The position numbers and the translations under genes were made by a program. Below are positions 18,874 through 27,970 of a DNA stretch of 64,000 bases, in pieces; positions within the stretch are counted from its first letter, which is position 1, and each line of letters begins with the position of its first letter. The DNA comes from JAWWPG01 sp037719575 (GTDB taxonomy: Bacteria; Actinomycetota; Actinomycetes; Propionibacteriales; Nocardioidaceae), in NCBI GenBank assembly GCA_037719575.1, contig JBBJMF010000004.1, positions 1-64,000 of the forward strand, in the 5' to 3' direction. The notes under the pieces are model-generated. The model saw only the letters and a program-made list of their open reading frames with translations. It ran no database searches and was not told where the DNA came from.

Positions 18874-18892
18874 TTAGGCAAGCCTCATTTGA
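18874..18892 (+). promoter_or_regulatory. Iron-box-like site (IdeR/DtxR) and overlapping palindrome upstream of sufR
   Basis: TTAGGCAAGCCTCATTTGA matches about 13 of 19 positions of the IdeR/DtxR consensus as I remember it, and begins 50 bases before the sufR start. Overlapping it, 18881-18886 and 18893-18898 form AGCCTC-N6-GAGGCT, a possible SufR operator. Iron- or cluster-dependent control of the suf operon would make sense. Confidence 0.4.
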
Positions 18893-18923
18893 GAGGCTCG
18901 AGGAATTAGGACACAATGGTGTT

Positions 18924-19687
18924 GTGAAAACCCAGGTAGGGGCCGTCCAGGTCAGGGGCGAGAGCGCGACGACCTACGGTGTCGTCGACGACTCACCCAC
19001 GCGCGAGCGGGTCGCGGCCTCGATTCTGGAGAACGGACCCTCGACGGCAGCCGCCCTCGCCGAACGGCTGGCGCTGACGCCGGCTGCCGTTCGCCGCCAC
19101 CTCGACCACCTGGTCGCGACGGGGGCCGTCGAGTCTCGGCAGCCCCGGGTCTCCGGAGTGCGCGGCCGCGGCCGGCCGGCCAAGGTCTTCGTGCTCACCG
19201 AGTCGGGGCGCGACACGTTCTACCAGGCCTATGACGATCTCGCGCTCGGCGCCCTCCGCTTCCTCAGTGAGTCCGGCGGCCCGGCAGCCGTCGCCGACTT
19301 CGCCCGCCGCCGGACGGCCGGGCTCGAGGAGCGGTACCGCCCGGTCGTCGAGGCAGCCGAGCCGGGCGAGCGCGCCGCCGTTCTCGCCGACGCACTCACC
19401 CAGGAGGGGTACGCCGCCTCCGTGACGTCCACGCCGCTCGGCGACCAGCTCTGCCAGCACCACTGCCCAGTTGCCCACGTGGCAGCCGAGTTCCCCCAGC
19501 TCTGCGAGGCCGAGACCGAGGTGTTCGCCCGGCTGCTCGGTCGGCACGTCCAGCGGCTCGCCACCATCGCCCACGGTGATGGCGTGTGTACGACGAACGT
19601 CCCCCACCAGGTCACTGCCTCGGCCCGCACCGCCGGTCGACGTACCCCAGAAACCCCAGCACCCGTTCCGATGGGAAGGATCCCTTC

Positions 19688-19691
<4 letters not shown>
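18924..19691 (+). CDS. sufR: SUF operon transcriptional regulator SufR
   Basis: 255-residue winged-helix repressor that in characterised relatives senses Fe-S status through a bound cluster and represses the suf operon. The N-terminal HTH (AAALAERLALTPAAVRRHLDHLV) is followed by RGRGRPAKVFVLTESGR. The C-terminal half carries the cluster-ligand Cys set (QLCQHHCPVAHVA ... FPQLCEAE). GTG 18924 fits the family start; the frame is open upstream through the promoter region. Its stop overlaps the sufB start by 4 bases. Confidence 0.93.
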
Positions 19692-21098
<1,407 letters not shown>

Positions 21099-21106
<8 letters not shown>

Positions 21107-21121
21107 TCGCAGATCATCCAA
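21099..21121 (+). terminator. Palindrome straddling the sufB stop codon (attenuator or terminator)
   Basis: Arms TTGGATGATC (21099-21108) and its exact complement (21112-21121) around 3 bases. The stop codon is inside the left arm. About 180 gene-free bases follow before sufD, an unusual gap in an otherwise overlapping operon, so the hairpin may tune sufB against downstream genes or stabilise the 3' end. Confidence 0.45.
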
Positions 21122-21303
21122 CCGCGACGGCGCTGTGGTGACGAGGGGCTGCGCGGCGGCGGCCGGTCCGGGCAACCACCCTCGCTCGTCCCTCGCTCGG
21201 CGGCCAGGCCCATCCACGCCCGGCCGACTCGCCGCCGCTCCGCCCCTGCCTTCCAGGTGACGGTCGGACTTCCCCATCGATATCCAGACCAGAAAGTGAT
21301 GGA

Positions 21304-22491
21304 TTGTTGAGTAGCGGTGCGGTACAGGAGGCGGTGGAGTCCGCCGGGTCGGTGGCGAGTCATCTGCATGCGGTGCCGTCGTACGACCTAGCCGACCATC
21401 CGATGCCCACGGGGCGCGAGGAGGTCTGGCGGTTCACGCCGCTGAAACGGCTCCGGGGACTGCTCGACGGTGACCCGTCGGACGCACGGCTGGGCTGGGC
21501 CGGCGACGTGCCTGCGGGGGTGGCCGTCAAGGAGATCTCCGGTGCGGAGGCGGCCGCGCTGGGCGTCCTGCCGCCCACCGACCGGCCGTCGGCACTCGCC
21601 GTCGTCAACTGTCCCGCGACCGTGCTCGTCGACATCCCCGCGGGGCTCGAGCTCGACCAACCGCTTGTCGTCGCACTCACCGGCGAGTCCCCCGACGAGC
21701 TCGTGTGGGGCCATGTCGTCGTCCGGGTCGGCGCGAGCGCCAAGGCGACAGTCGTCTTCGAGCACACCGGGAGCGCCTGCTACGCCGCGTCGACATCGGT
21801 CGTGGTCGGCGACAACGCTCAGCTCGACCTGGTATGTGTCCAGCTCTGGAACCACGACGCCGTCCACCTCGGCCACGTCGGCCTCCGGGTGGGCCGCGAC
21901 GCGCGCGTTCGCAGCTTCCAGGCCAGCCTCGGCGGCGACCTGGTCCGCATCACCGAGCACGTCGAGTACGCCGGGCCCGGAGGCGAGCTCGAGATGTTCG
22001 GGCTCTACTTCGTCGACGCCGGCCAGCACATCGAGCACCGGCTGTTCGTCGACCACAACCAGCCACACACGAAGAGCAACGCGGTCTACAAGGGGGGGTT
22101 GCAGGGCAGGGGTGCGCACTCGGTATGGGTCGGCGACGTGCTGATCCGCAAGGTCGCCGAGGGGATCGAGACCTTCGAGACCAACCGCAACCTGGTCCTT
22201 ACCGACGGGTGTCGGGCCGACTCCGTGCCCAACCTGGAGATCGAGACGGGTGAGATCAAGGGCGCCGGCCATGCCTCCGCCACCGGGCGCTTCGACGACC
22301 AGCAGCTGTTCTACCTCCAGTCCCGGGGCATCACCGAGGACGAGGCGCGCCGGCTCGTCGTGCACGGTTTCTTCGCCGACATCGTCAAGCGGATCGGCGT
22401 ACCCGACGTCGAGCGCCGACTGATGGGCTCCCTCGAGCTCGAGCTCGCCCAGCACGTGGGGCTGGTCCGCTCCGCGGAGCCGGCGTCGTGA
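21304..22491 (+). CDS. sufD: Fe-S cluster assembly protein SufD
   Basis: SufB paralogue that completes the SufBC2D scaffold and helps iron entry. The 395-residue product shows PMPTGREEVWRFTPLKRLRG at the N terminus and the SufD C-terminal block DDQQLFYLQSRGITEDEARRLVVHGF. No ATG or GTG fits the family N terminus: TTG at 21304 (or 21307) is the best start, with GAAAG upstream; GTG at V-E-S further in would lose conserved residues. Preceded by a 197-base gap from sufB and overlaps the ferredoxin gene by 4 bases. Confidence 0.93.
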   Translation: MLSSGAVQEAVESAGSVASHLHAVPSYDLADHPMPTGREEVWRFTPLKRLRGLLDGDPSDARLGWAGDVPAGVAVKEISGAEAAALGVLPPTDRPSALAVVNCPATVLVDIPAGLELDQPLVVALTGESPDELVWGHVVVRVGASAKATVVFEHTGSACYAASTSVVVGDNAQLDLVCVQLWNHDAVHLGHVGLRVGRDARVRSFQASLGGDLVRITEHVEYAGPGGELEMFGLYFVDAGQHIEHRLFVDHNQPHTKSNAVYKGGLQGRGAHSVWVGDVLIRKVAEGIETFETNRNLVLTDGCRADSVPNLEIETGEIKGAGHASATGRFDDQQLFYLQSRGITEDEARRLVVHGFFADIVKRIGVPDVERRLMGSLELELAQHVGLVRSAEPAS

Positions 22492-22844
22492 GCAGCTTCC
22501 AGCGGGCCTGCGCACTCGACGACATCGCGATCGGCGCAGTGCTCGCCGTCGGCGTGGATGGTACCGACCTCGCTGTCGTGCGCACGCGTGACGAGGTCTT
22601 CGCCATCCACGACGAGTGCTCGCACGCGGCGATCGCGCTCAGCGAGGGGGACGTCGACGCCGACGGCTGCGAGATCGAGTGCTGGCTGCACGGGTCGCGC
22701 TTCGACCTCCGGACCGGAAAGCCCACCGGGCTGCCGGCCACCGAGCCGGTGCCCGTCTATCCGTGTCGCGTCGACGCCGGCGACGTTCTCGTCGACGTCC
22801 ACAACCCGCACCCCATCGACCAAGATCCGATCGGAAAGAGCTGA
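22488..22844 (+). CDS. Rieske-type ferredoxin of the SUF operon
   Basis: 118-residue non-heme Rieske ferredoxin. It has both cluster motifs: Cys44-x-His46 (DECSHAAIAL) and Cys65-x2-His68 (IECWLHGSRFDL), which bind a [2Fe-2S] cluster. Insertion between sufD and sufC is common in actinobacterial suf operons, where it may supply electrons for cluster assembly or be a first client; its exact role is not known. GTG start shares GTGA with the sufD stop; sufC starts 1 base after. Confidence 0.9.
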   Translation: MSSFQRACALDDIAIGAVLAVGVDGTDLAVVRTRDEVFAIHDECSHAAIALSEGDVDADGCEIECWLHGSRFDLRTGKPTGLPATEPVPVYPCRVDAGDVLVDVHNPHPIDQDPIGKS

Positions 22845-22845
22845 C

Positions 22846-23610
22846 ATGGCCACGCTTGACATCACCAACCTGCACGTCGCCGTGACGACTGACGACGGCC
22901 AGAAGCCGATCCTGCGCGGCGTCGACCTCACCGTCCGCTCCGGCGAGACCCACGCCATCATGGGCCCCAATGGGTCAGGCAAGTCGACGCTCGCCTACTC
23001 GATCGCCGGCCACCCCAAGTACACGGTGACGGCGGGCGAGGTCACCTTGGACGGGGTCGACGTGCTGTCCATGACCGTCGATGAGCGGGCTCGAGCCGGC
23101 CTCTTCCTCGCCATGCAGTACCCGGTCGAGGTCCCCGGCGTGTCGGTGTCCAACTTCCTCCGGACGGCGAAGACGGCGCTGGACGGCGAGGCTCCCAAGC
23201 TCCGCACCTGGGCAAAGGACGTCCAACAGGCCATGGACAAGGTGCAGATGGACCGCGACTTCGCCCAGCGCAACGTCAACGAGGGCTTCTCCGGCGGCGA
23301 GAAGAAGCGCCACGAGATCGTCCAGCTCGAGCTGCTCAACCCCGCCTTCGCGATCCTCGACGAGACCGACTCAGGTCTCGACATCGACGCGCTGAAGGTG
23401 GTGGCCGGAGGGGTCAACCGCTTCCGGGCACAGCAGGACCGGGGCGTGCTGCTGATCACCCACTACACCCGCATCCTGCGCTACATCCAGCCCGACTTCG
23501 TGCACGTCTTCATCGGTGGCCGGATCGCCGAGCAGGGCGGTCCGGAGCTCGCCGACCGTCTCGAGGCCGAGGGCTACGACAAGTACGTCAAGACTGCCGT
23601 GCTCTCATGA
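22846..23610 (+). CDS. sufC: Fe-S cluster assembly ATPase SufC
   Basis: 254-residue ABC-type ATPase that drives conformational change of the SufBCD scaffold. Walker A GPNGSGKSTLAYSIAG, signature FSGGEKKRHEI, Walker B and SufC-specific ILDETDSGLDIDALK, and switch HY in LLITHYTRILRYI. ATG 22846 follows GGAAAGAG. It overlaps sufS by 4 bases. Cytosolic; no membrane partner, as expected for SufC. Confidence 0.97.
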   Translation: MATLDITNLHVAVTTDDGQKPILRGVDLTVRSGETHAIMGPNGSGKSTLAYSIAGHPKYTVTAGEVTLDGVDVLSMTVDERARAGLFLAMQYPVEVPGVSVSNFLRTAKTALDGEAPKLRTWAKDVQQAMDKVQMDRDFAQRNVNEGFSGGEKKRHEIVQLELLNPAFAILDETDSGLDIDALKVVAGGVNRFRAQQDRGVLLITHYTRILRYIQPDFVHVFIGGRIAEQGGPELADRLEAEGYDKYVKTAVLS

Positions 23611-24887
23611 CACAGACAGACATCCTGCTGCCGGCGGTCGCCCGGTACGACGTCGACAAGGTCCGGGAGGCTTTCCCCATCCTCTCGCGCGTGCTCGCCG
23701 ACGACCGGCGGCTCGTCTATCTCGACAGCGCGAACACGTCGCAGAAGCCGCACGCGGTCATCGACGCGATGAGCGACCACCTGTCCACGCACAACGCGAA
23801 CGTGGCTCGGGCGGTCCACCAGCTCGGAGCGGAGTCGACGGCCGCCTACGAGGCGGCGCGCGACAAGGTCGCGGCCTTCATCAACGCGCCATCTCGGAGC
23901 GAGGTCGTCTTCACCAAGAACATCACCGAGGCACTCAACCTGCTGGCTCGGGTGCTCGGTGACACGGCGGGCCCGCTGCGGGTGGGGGAGGGCGACGAGG
24001 TCGTCATCACCCAGATGGAGCACCACTCCAACATCGTGCCCTGGCAGCTGCTGCGTGATCGCACCGGTGCGCGGCTGCGGTGGTTCGGGCTCACCGACGA
24101 GGGCCGGCTCGACCTCTCGAACATCGACGAGCTGATCAACGAGCGGACCAAGGTCGTCTCGCTGGTCTGGGTCTCCAACATGCTCGGGTCGGTCAACCCG
24201 GTCGCCGACATCGTGCGACGCGCTCACGACGTGGGTGCTCTGGTGATCGTCGATGCCGCCCAGGCGGTGCCCCAGATGCCGGTCGACGTCGCCGCGCTCG
24301 GTGCCGACTTCGTGGCGTTCACCGGCCACAAGCTGGTGGGACCGACGGGCATCGGTGTGCTGTGGGGTCGCGCCGACGTGTTCGCCGACCTCCCTCCGTT
24401 CCTCGGCGGCGGCGAGATGATCGAGACCGTCACGATGGAGCGGTCGACGTACGCCGGTCTGCCGCACCGCTTCGAGGCCGGCACGCCACCGATCGTCGAA
24501 GCGGTTGGGCTTGGCGCCGCCGTCGACTTCCTGTCGTCGCTCGGCATGGACGCGGTCGCGGCCCACGAGCAGGAGATCCTGGGCTACGCGCTGGCCCGCC
24601 TGGGCGACGTCACGGGGGTCAGGATCCTGGGCCCGGCCGAGCCCGTCGACCGTGGTGGAGCGGTCAGCTTCGAGCTGGCCGGGGTCCACCCCCACGACGT
24701 GAGCCAGCTGCTCGACTCGCTCGGAGTCGCCGTCCGCGCTGGCCACCACTGCGCACGCCCGGCGCACGCCAGGTTCGGCGTCCAGTCGTCGACGCGTGCC
24801 TCGTTCTACCTCTACACCACGACCGCCGAGGTCGACGCGCTCGTCGATGGCCTCGAGCAGACCAAGCGCTTCTTCAGAGTTGCCTGA
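23607..24887 (+). CDS. sufS: Group II cysteine desulfurase SufS
   Basis: PLP enzyme that releases sulfur from cysteine as a persulfide and passes it to SufU. The 426-residue product has the PLP Lys242 in FTGHKLVGPTG, the catalytic Cys382 in RAGHHCARP, and MEHHSNIVPWQ. ATG 23607 overlaps the sufC stop by 4 bases. Followed 13 bases later by its acceptor gene sufU. Confidence 0.96.
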   Translation: MTQTDILLPAVARYDVDKVREAFPILSRVLADDRRLVYLDSANTSQKPHAVIDAMSDHLSTHNANVARAVHQLGAESTAAYEAARDKVAAFINAPSRSEVVFTKNITEALNLLARVLGDTAGPLRVGEGDEVVITQMEHHSNIVPWQLLRDRTGARLRWFGLTDEGRLDLSNIDELINERTKVVSLVWVSNMLGSVNPVADIVRRAHDVGALVIVDAAQAVPQMPVDVAALGADFVAFTGHKLVGPTGIGVLWGRADVFADLPPFLGGGEMIETVTMERSTYAGLPHRFEAGTPPIVEAVGLGAAVDFLSSLGMDAVAAHEQEILGYALARLGDVTGVRILGPAEPVDRGGAVSFELAGVHPHDVSQLLDSLGVAVRAGHHCARPAHARFGVQSSTRASFYLYTTTAEVDALVDGLEQTKRFFRVA

Positions 24888-24900
24888 CGATGGCTGTGAC

Positions 24901-25353
24901 ATGAACAACGACATGGAGTCGCTGTACCAGGAGATCATTCTCGACCACTACCGGGCACCTCGTCATGCCGGCTTGCGTGAGCCGTTCGACGTCGAGGTGC
25001 ACCACGTCAACCCGACGTGCGGCGACGAGCTGACGCTTCGCGTGCGCTTGCATGGTCACCTAGTGGAGGACATCTCCTACGACGCCGAGGGCTGCTCGAT
25101 CTCCCAGGCCTCGACGTCGGTCCTGACCGACCTGCTGATCGGCAAGCCGGTCTCGGAGGGGATGGGCGTCCTCGACTCGTTCGTCGAGCTCATGCACGGG
25201 CAGGGCCGGGTGCAGCCCGACGAGGACATCCTGGAGGACGGCATCGCGTTCGCCGGGGTGGCGAGATTTCCTGCGCGCATCAAGTGTGCGCTGCTGGGGT
25301 GGATGGCATGGAAGGACGCGGCAGCGAACGCTGCCGCAGAAGCGGAGGCTTAG
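24901..25353 (+). CDS. sufU: SUF system sulfur acceptor SufU
   Basis: 150-residue zinc-dependent sulfurtransferase that takes persulfide sulfur from SufS. Zinc-ligand set of SufU is present: Cys40 and Asp42 in PTCGDE, Cys65 in AEGCSIS and Cys129 in RIKCALLGW. ATG 24901 was chosen; ATG 24913 (MESLYQEI) is also possible and would match several homologues. No strong ribosome site, so it probably depends on coupling from sufS. The stop directly touches the sufT start. Confidence 0.94.
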   Translation: MNNDMESLYQEIILDHYRAPRHAGLREPFDVEVHHVNPTCGDELTLRVRLHGHLVEDISYDAEGCSISQASTSVLTDLLIGKPVSEGMGVLDSFVELMHGQGRVQPDEDILEDGIAFAGVARFPARIKCALLGWMAWKDAAANAAAEAEA

Positions 25354-25704
25354 ATGACGGACCACCTAGCGGCTGACCTGGCTGCGGCATCACCTTCGGT
25401 CTCGGCCGGTGACGTGCTCGAGGCACTCAAGGACGTCGTCGACCCGGAGCTCGGGATCAACGTCGTCGACCTCGGGCTCATCTACGACGTGTCCGTGGAC
25501 GAGGCCACGACGGCGACGATCGACATGACGCTCACGTCGGCGGCCTGCCCGCTCACCGACGTCATCGAGGACCAGACCCGGCTGGCCCTCGAAGGGCTCG
25601 TCAACGACTTCCGCATCAACTGGGTGTGGATGCCGCCGTGGGGCCCGGACAAGATCACCGACGACGGCCGGGAGATGCTGCGCGCCCTGGGCTTCAACGT
25701 CTGA
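25354..25704 (+). CDS. sufT: MIP18/DUF59-family Fe-S maturation protein (SufT-like)
   Basis: 116-residue DUF59 protein. SufT-type proteins help deliver or mature Fe-S clusters, especially under high demand. Motifs: DVVDPELGINVVDLGLIYDV, TSAACPLTDVIEDQ with the conserved Cys, and WMPPWGPDKITDDGREMLRALG. ATG begins immediately after the sufU stop. Last gene of the suf operon. Confidence 0.92.
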   Translation: MTDHLAADLAAASPSVSAGDVLEALKDVVDPELGINVVDLGLIYDVSVDEATTATIDMTLTSAACPLTDVIEDQTRLALEGLVNDFRINWVWMPPWGPDKITDDGREMLRALGFNV

Positions 25705-25806
25705 CCCGACCGTCCCGCTGCACATCCTTCGGACCGGGGATCGTTGACGAGCAGAATTGCTGCATTCGAGTAGGCTGCGAGGAATCGTTTCTCGGGAGGC
25801 CGTTCC

Positions 25807-26073
25807 ATGCGCATCGAATCACGCATGTCCCGAAGCATGTCGCCACCATGGCGTGTCCATTCAACCTTGTCGGCAGTGGCCGACGTCCCCGTTGCGGCCG
25901 TGGCCGTCGCCCGCCGGCTCGCGGCAGTGTCCGCGCGGGCCGACGACGTGGTCGGGGTGGCCGACGAGATGTATGCCGCGATCCGACGCCATGGCTCGCG
26001 GCGAGGTGCCGCGCCTGAGACCGATGCGCTCGTTGACGAGCTGCTGCCCGGCTACCGCAAGTCCGCTGCCTGA
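25807..26073 (+). CDS. Small hypothetical protein, 88 residues
   Basis: Not recognised. Third-codon positions are strongly G/C through the ORF, and GGGAGG lies 7 bases before the ATG, so it is very likely coding. The first 20 residues are basic and Ser/Met-rich; the rest is Ala/Val-rich helix-prone sequence ending in a charged tail. No Cys, no signal peptide. Its 3' end overlaps or abuts the acVLRF1 gene, suggesting cotranslation. Could have a role linked to ribosome rescue, but that rests only on position. Confidence 0.55.
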   Translation: MRIESRMSRSMSPPWRVHSTLSAVADVPVAAVAVARRLAAVSARADDVVGVADEMYAAIRRHGSRRGAAPETDALVDELLPGYRKSAA

Positions 26074-26713
26074 GCCGCCGCCCGGGCAGGGACGTCGCGT
26101 CCGGGTGCCGTTCGACCGGGTCCCCGGATGGGTCGAAAGGTACGACGCCGCCCACCCGGACACCAGGTGGGCCGTCGAGCCCGGCGCGGCACGCGGGGAG
26201 AGTGCCGACGGGACGCGCGTCATCATCGCCGTACCGTTCGAGCCGATGGCGGACGTCAGCCTCGACGGCCTGGCTGCCCATCTGCAGCTGCCGTGGCAGG
26301 TCGGGATCGTGCTGGTTCGCCGGGGCGGGTTCGCCGTGGCCCGCCTTGACGGGGCGACGGTCGACGCCTCCAAGATCGGCCGGCGGCACGTCCAGGGCAG
26401 GACCAAGGCCGGCGGCTGGTCCCAGCAGCGGTTCGCCAGGCGGCGCGACAACCAGGCTCGCGCGGCGTTCGATGCTGCCGCGGAGCATGTCCAGCGCCTG
26501 CTCCTCGGATCCGCCCGACCCCTGGCACTGCTGGCCACGGGGGGCGACCGGCGGGCGGTGGCGAGCGTGCTGGCCCATCCGGAGCTCGCCCGGCTCGCCG
26601 ACGTCCCTCAGGTCTGGCTGGGCGGTCTGCCAGATGCCACCCGCGCTGTGCTGGACGCCGCCATCGACCAGGTCAGGTCCGTCGAGATCACGATCACCGA
26701 CCCGACGGACTGA
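26024..26713 (+). CDS. acVLRF1-family peptidyl-tRNA hydrolase / release-factor-like protein
   Basis: Bacterial relative of the Vms1/ANKZF1 release factors that free nascent chains from stalled ribosomes; named from established family knowledge. The family signature is GRTKAGGWSQQRFARRRDNQ (after about residue 120), with Gly-Gly-Ser-Gln and an Arg cluster, preceded by VGIVLVRRGGFAVARLDG. About 229 residues from ATG 26024. The start is uncertain because that ATG lies inside the preceding small ORF; GTG 26105 would begin at VPFDRVPGWVERY, near the conserved domain edge. Confidence 0.8.
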   Translation: MRSLTSCCPATASPLPEPPPGQGRRVRVPFDRVPGWVERYDAAHPDTRWAVEPGAARGESADGTRVIIAVPFEPMADVSLDGLAAHLQLPWQVGIVLVRRGGFAVARLDGATVDASKIGRRHVQGRTKAGGWSQQRFARRRDNQARAAFDAAAEHVQRLLLGSARPLALLATGGDRRAVASVLAHPELARLADVPQVWLGGLPDATRAVLDAAIDQVRSVEITITDPTD

Positions 26714-26880
26714 CATTGCCCCTGCCGTCGGCGTGTGGTCCGGTGCCAAGCGGCAGTGATGACAGATGGAGTCGGGACGGTCTGCGCTGATCACTGCCCG
26801 CTTGTGAACGCCACCCAGCTCAGACCGCACCCGTCACCGACCCAGGCGAAGACCGCACTCGCCACCAGGGGAGAGTCCGG

Positions 26881-27819
26881 TCAGAGGGCATCGGGGGCGA
26901 AGGTGTTGCACGAGGCGATCGTGCCTGAGCGGTAGCCGGTCGTGAACCACCGCACGCGCTCGGCTGCCGAGCCGTGCGTCCACTGCTCCTCGTTCACCTG
27001 CCCCTGGGTCTGCCGCTGGATCCGATCGTCGCCGACGGCCTGGGCCGCGTTGACCGCCTCCGCGATGTCGGCCTCGGTGATGCCGGAGATCAGGATCTGG
27101 CCGTTCTCATCCTTGACTGTCGACGCGGCGTGCACCCAGGCGCCGGCGAAGCAGTCGGCCTGGAGCTCGATCCGCACGGAGGCGCTGGTGGGGCCGGTGG
27201 CCGAGCTCTGGTTCTTCGCCAGCGTGCCGCGCAGGTCCTGCACGTGGTGGCCGTACTCGTGCGCGACGACGTAGGCCTCGGCGAGGTCGCCGCCGCTCGC
27301 ACCGAGCTGGCCCTGCAGCATGTCGTGGAAGAACGTCGGGTCGAGGTAGACCTGCTTGTCGACGGGGCAGTAGAACGGTCCCTGGCCAGCCGTGGCCTGG
27401 CCGCATCCGCTCGGGGTCGACGAGGTGAACCAGACGATCTTCGCCGGCTCGTAAGGGACGTCCGCCTGTTCCGGAAGGGCCTGCGCCCAGAAGTCCTGGA
27501 CCGACGTCACGTCGTACCCGATCCGGCACTCCAGGGTCGGCTCGCCCGTGCCGGTCGAGCACTGCGAGAGGTCCGTCGGTTGGGTTGCGTCGCCGTCGGA
27601 CGACCCGCTGCCGGTCAGGCGCGGCACCACGAAGACGAGCAGAACGACCACCACCACCGCGACGAGCCCGATGCCGCCGCCGGCCCGGCTGCCCGGGAAC
27701 ATCGACCCGCCGCCCCGGGAGAGGCCCATCGGCATCCGGAAGCCGGAGCCACCCGACCGCTGGCCGCGCCGGTCGACGATCTGGCTGGTGTCGATCTTGG
27801 CCTTGCGGTTGAACTTCAT
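26881..27819 (-). CDS. Neutral zinc metallopeptidase (YpfJ/KPN_02809-like), membrane-anchored
   Basis: 312-residue protein. Basic, Gly/Arg-rich N terminus (residues 1-48), one membrane helix (GIGLVAVVVVVLLVFVV), then an exported domain with the zincin motif HEYGHH (His187-Glu188 and His191) and a downstream ELQADCFAGAW that supplies the third ligand region. Peptidase with unknown substrates. ATG 27819 follows GGAGGG. Divergent from the ABC-F gene. Confidence 0.92.
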   Translation of the reverse strand: MKFNRKAKIDTSQIVDRRGQRSGGSGFRMPMGLSRGGGSMFPGSRAGGGIGLVAVVVVVLLVFVVPRLTGSGSSDGDATQPTDLSQCSTGTGEPTLECRIGYDVTSVQDFWAQALPEQADVPYEPAKIVWFTSSTPSGCGQATAGQGPFYCPVDKQVYLDPTFFHDMLQGQLGASGGDLAEAYVVAHEYGHHVQDLRGTLAKNQSSATGPTSASVRIELQADCFAGAWVHAASTVKDENGQILISGITEADIAEAVNAAQAVGDDRIQRQTQGQVNEEQWTHGSAAERVRWFTTGYRSGTIASCNTFAPDAL

Positions 27820-27881
27820 CTCGATCCCTCCGCGGATCCACACCGCCGATATCGACGTGCCCGTCCGTCGAGCCCGCATGT

Positions 27882-27887
27882 AGCCTA
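27882..27887 (-). promoter_or_regulatory. Candidate -10 box for the zinc metallopeptidase gene
   Basis: TAGGCT on the minus strand, about 62 bases before the ATG at 27819; the ribosome site lies within the leader. Confidence 0.3.
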
Positions 27888-27970
27888 GTCGGAGCCCGCC
27901 GACCCCGACGTCTGCCAGTACCGCCCGCCGCTGGGCGATCCATCGCCCCGGAAAGCACCGCTGACCTGTC

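Noticed and set aside
18567..18923. N-terminal extension of SufR by over 100 codons
   Set aside because: The extension runs antisense through the ABC ATPase start and the promoter region; the family begins near the GTG at 18924.
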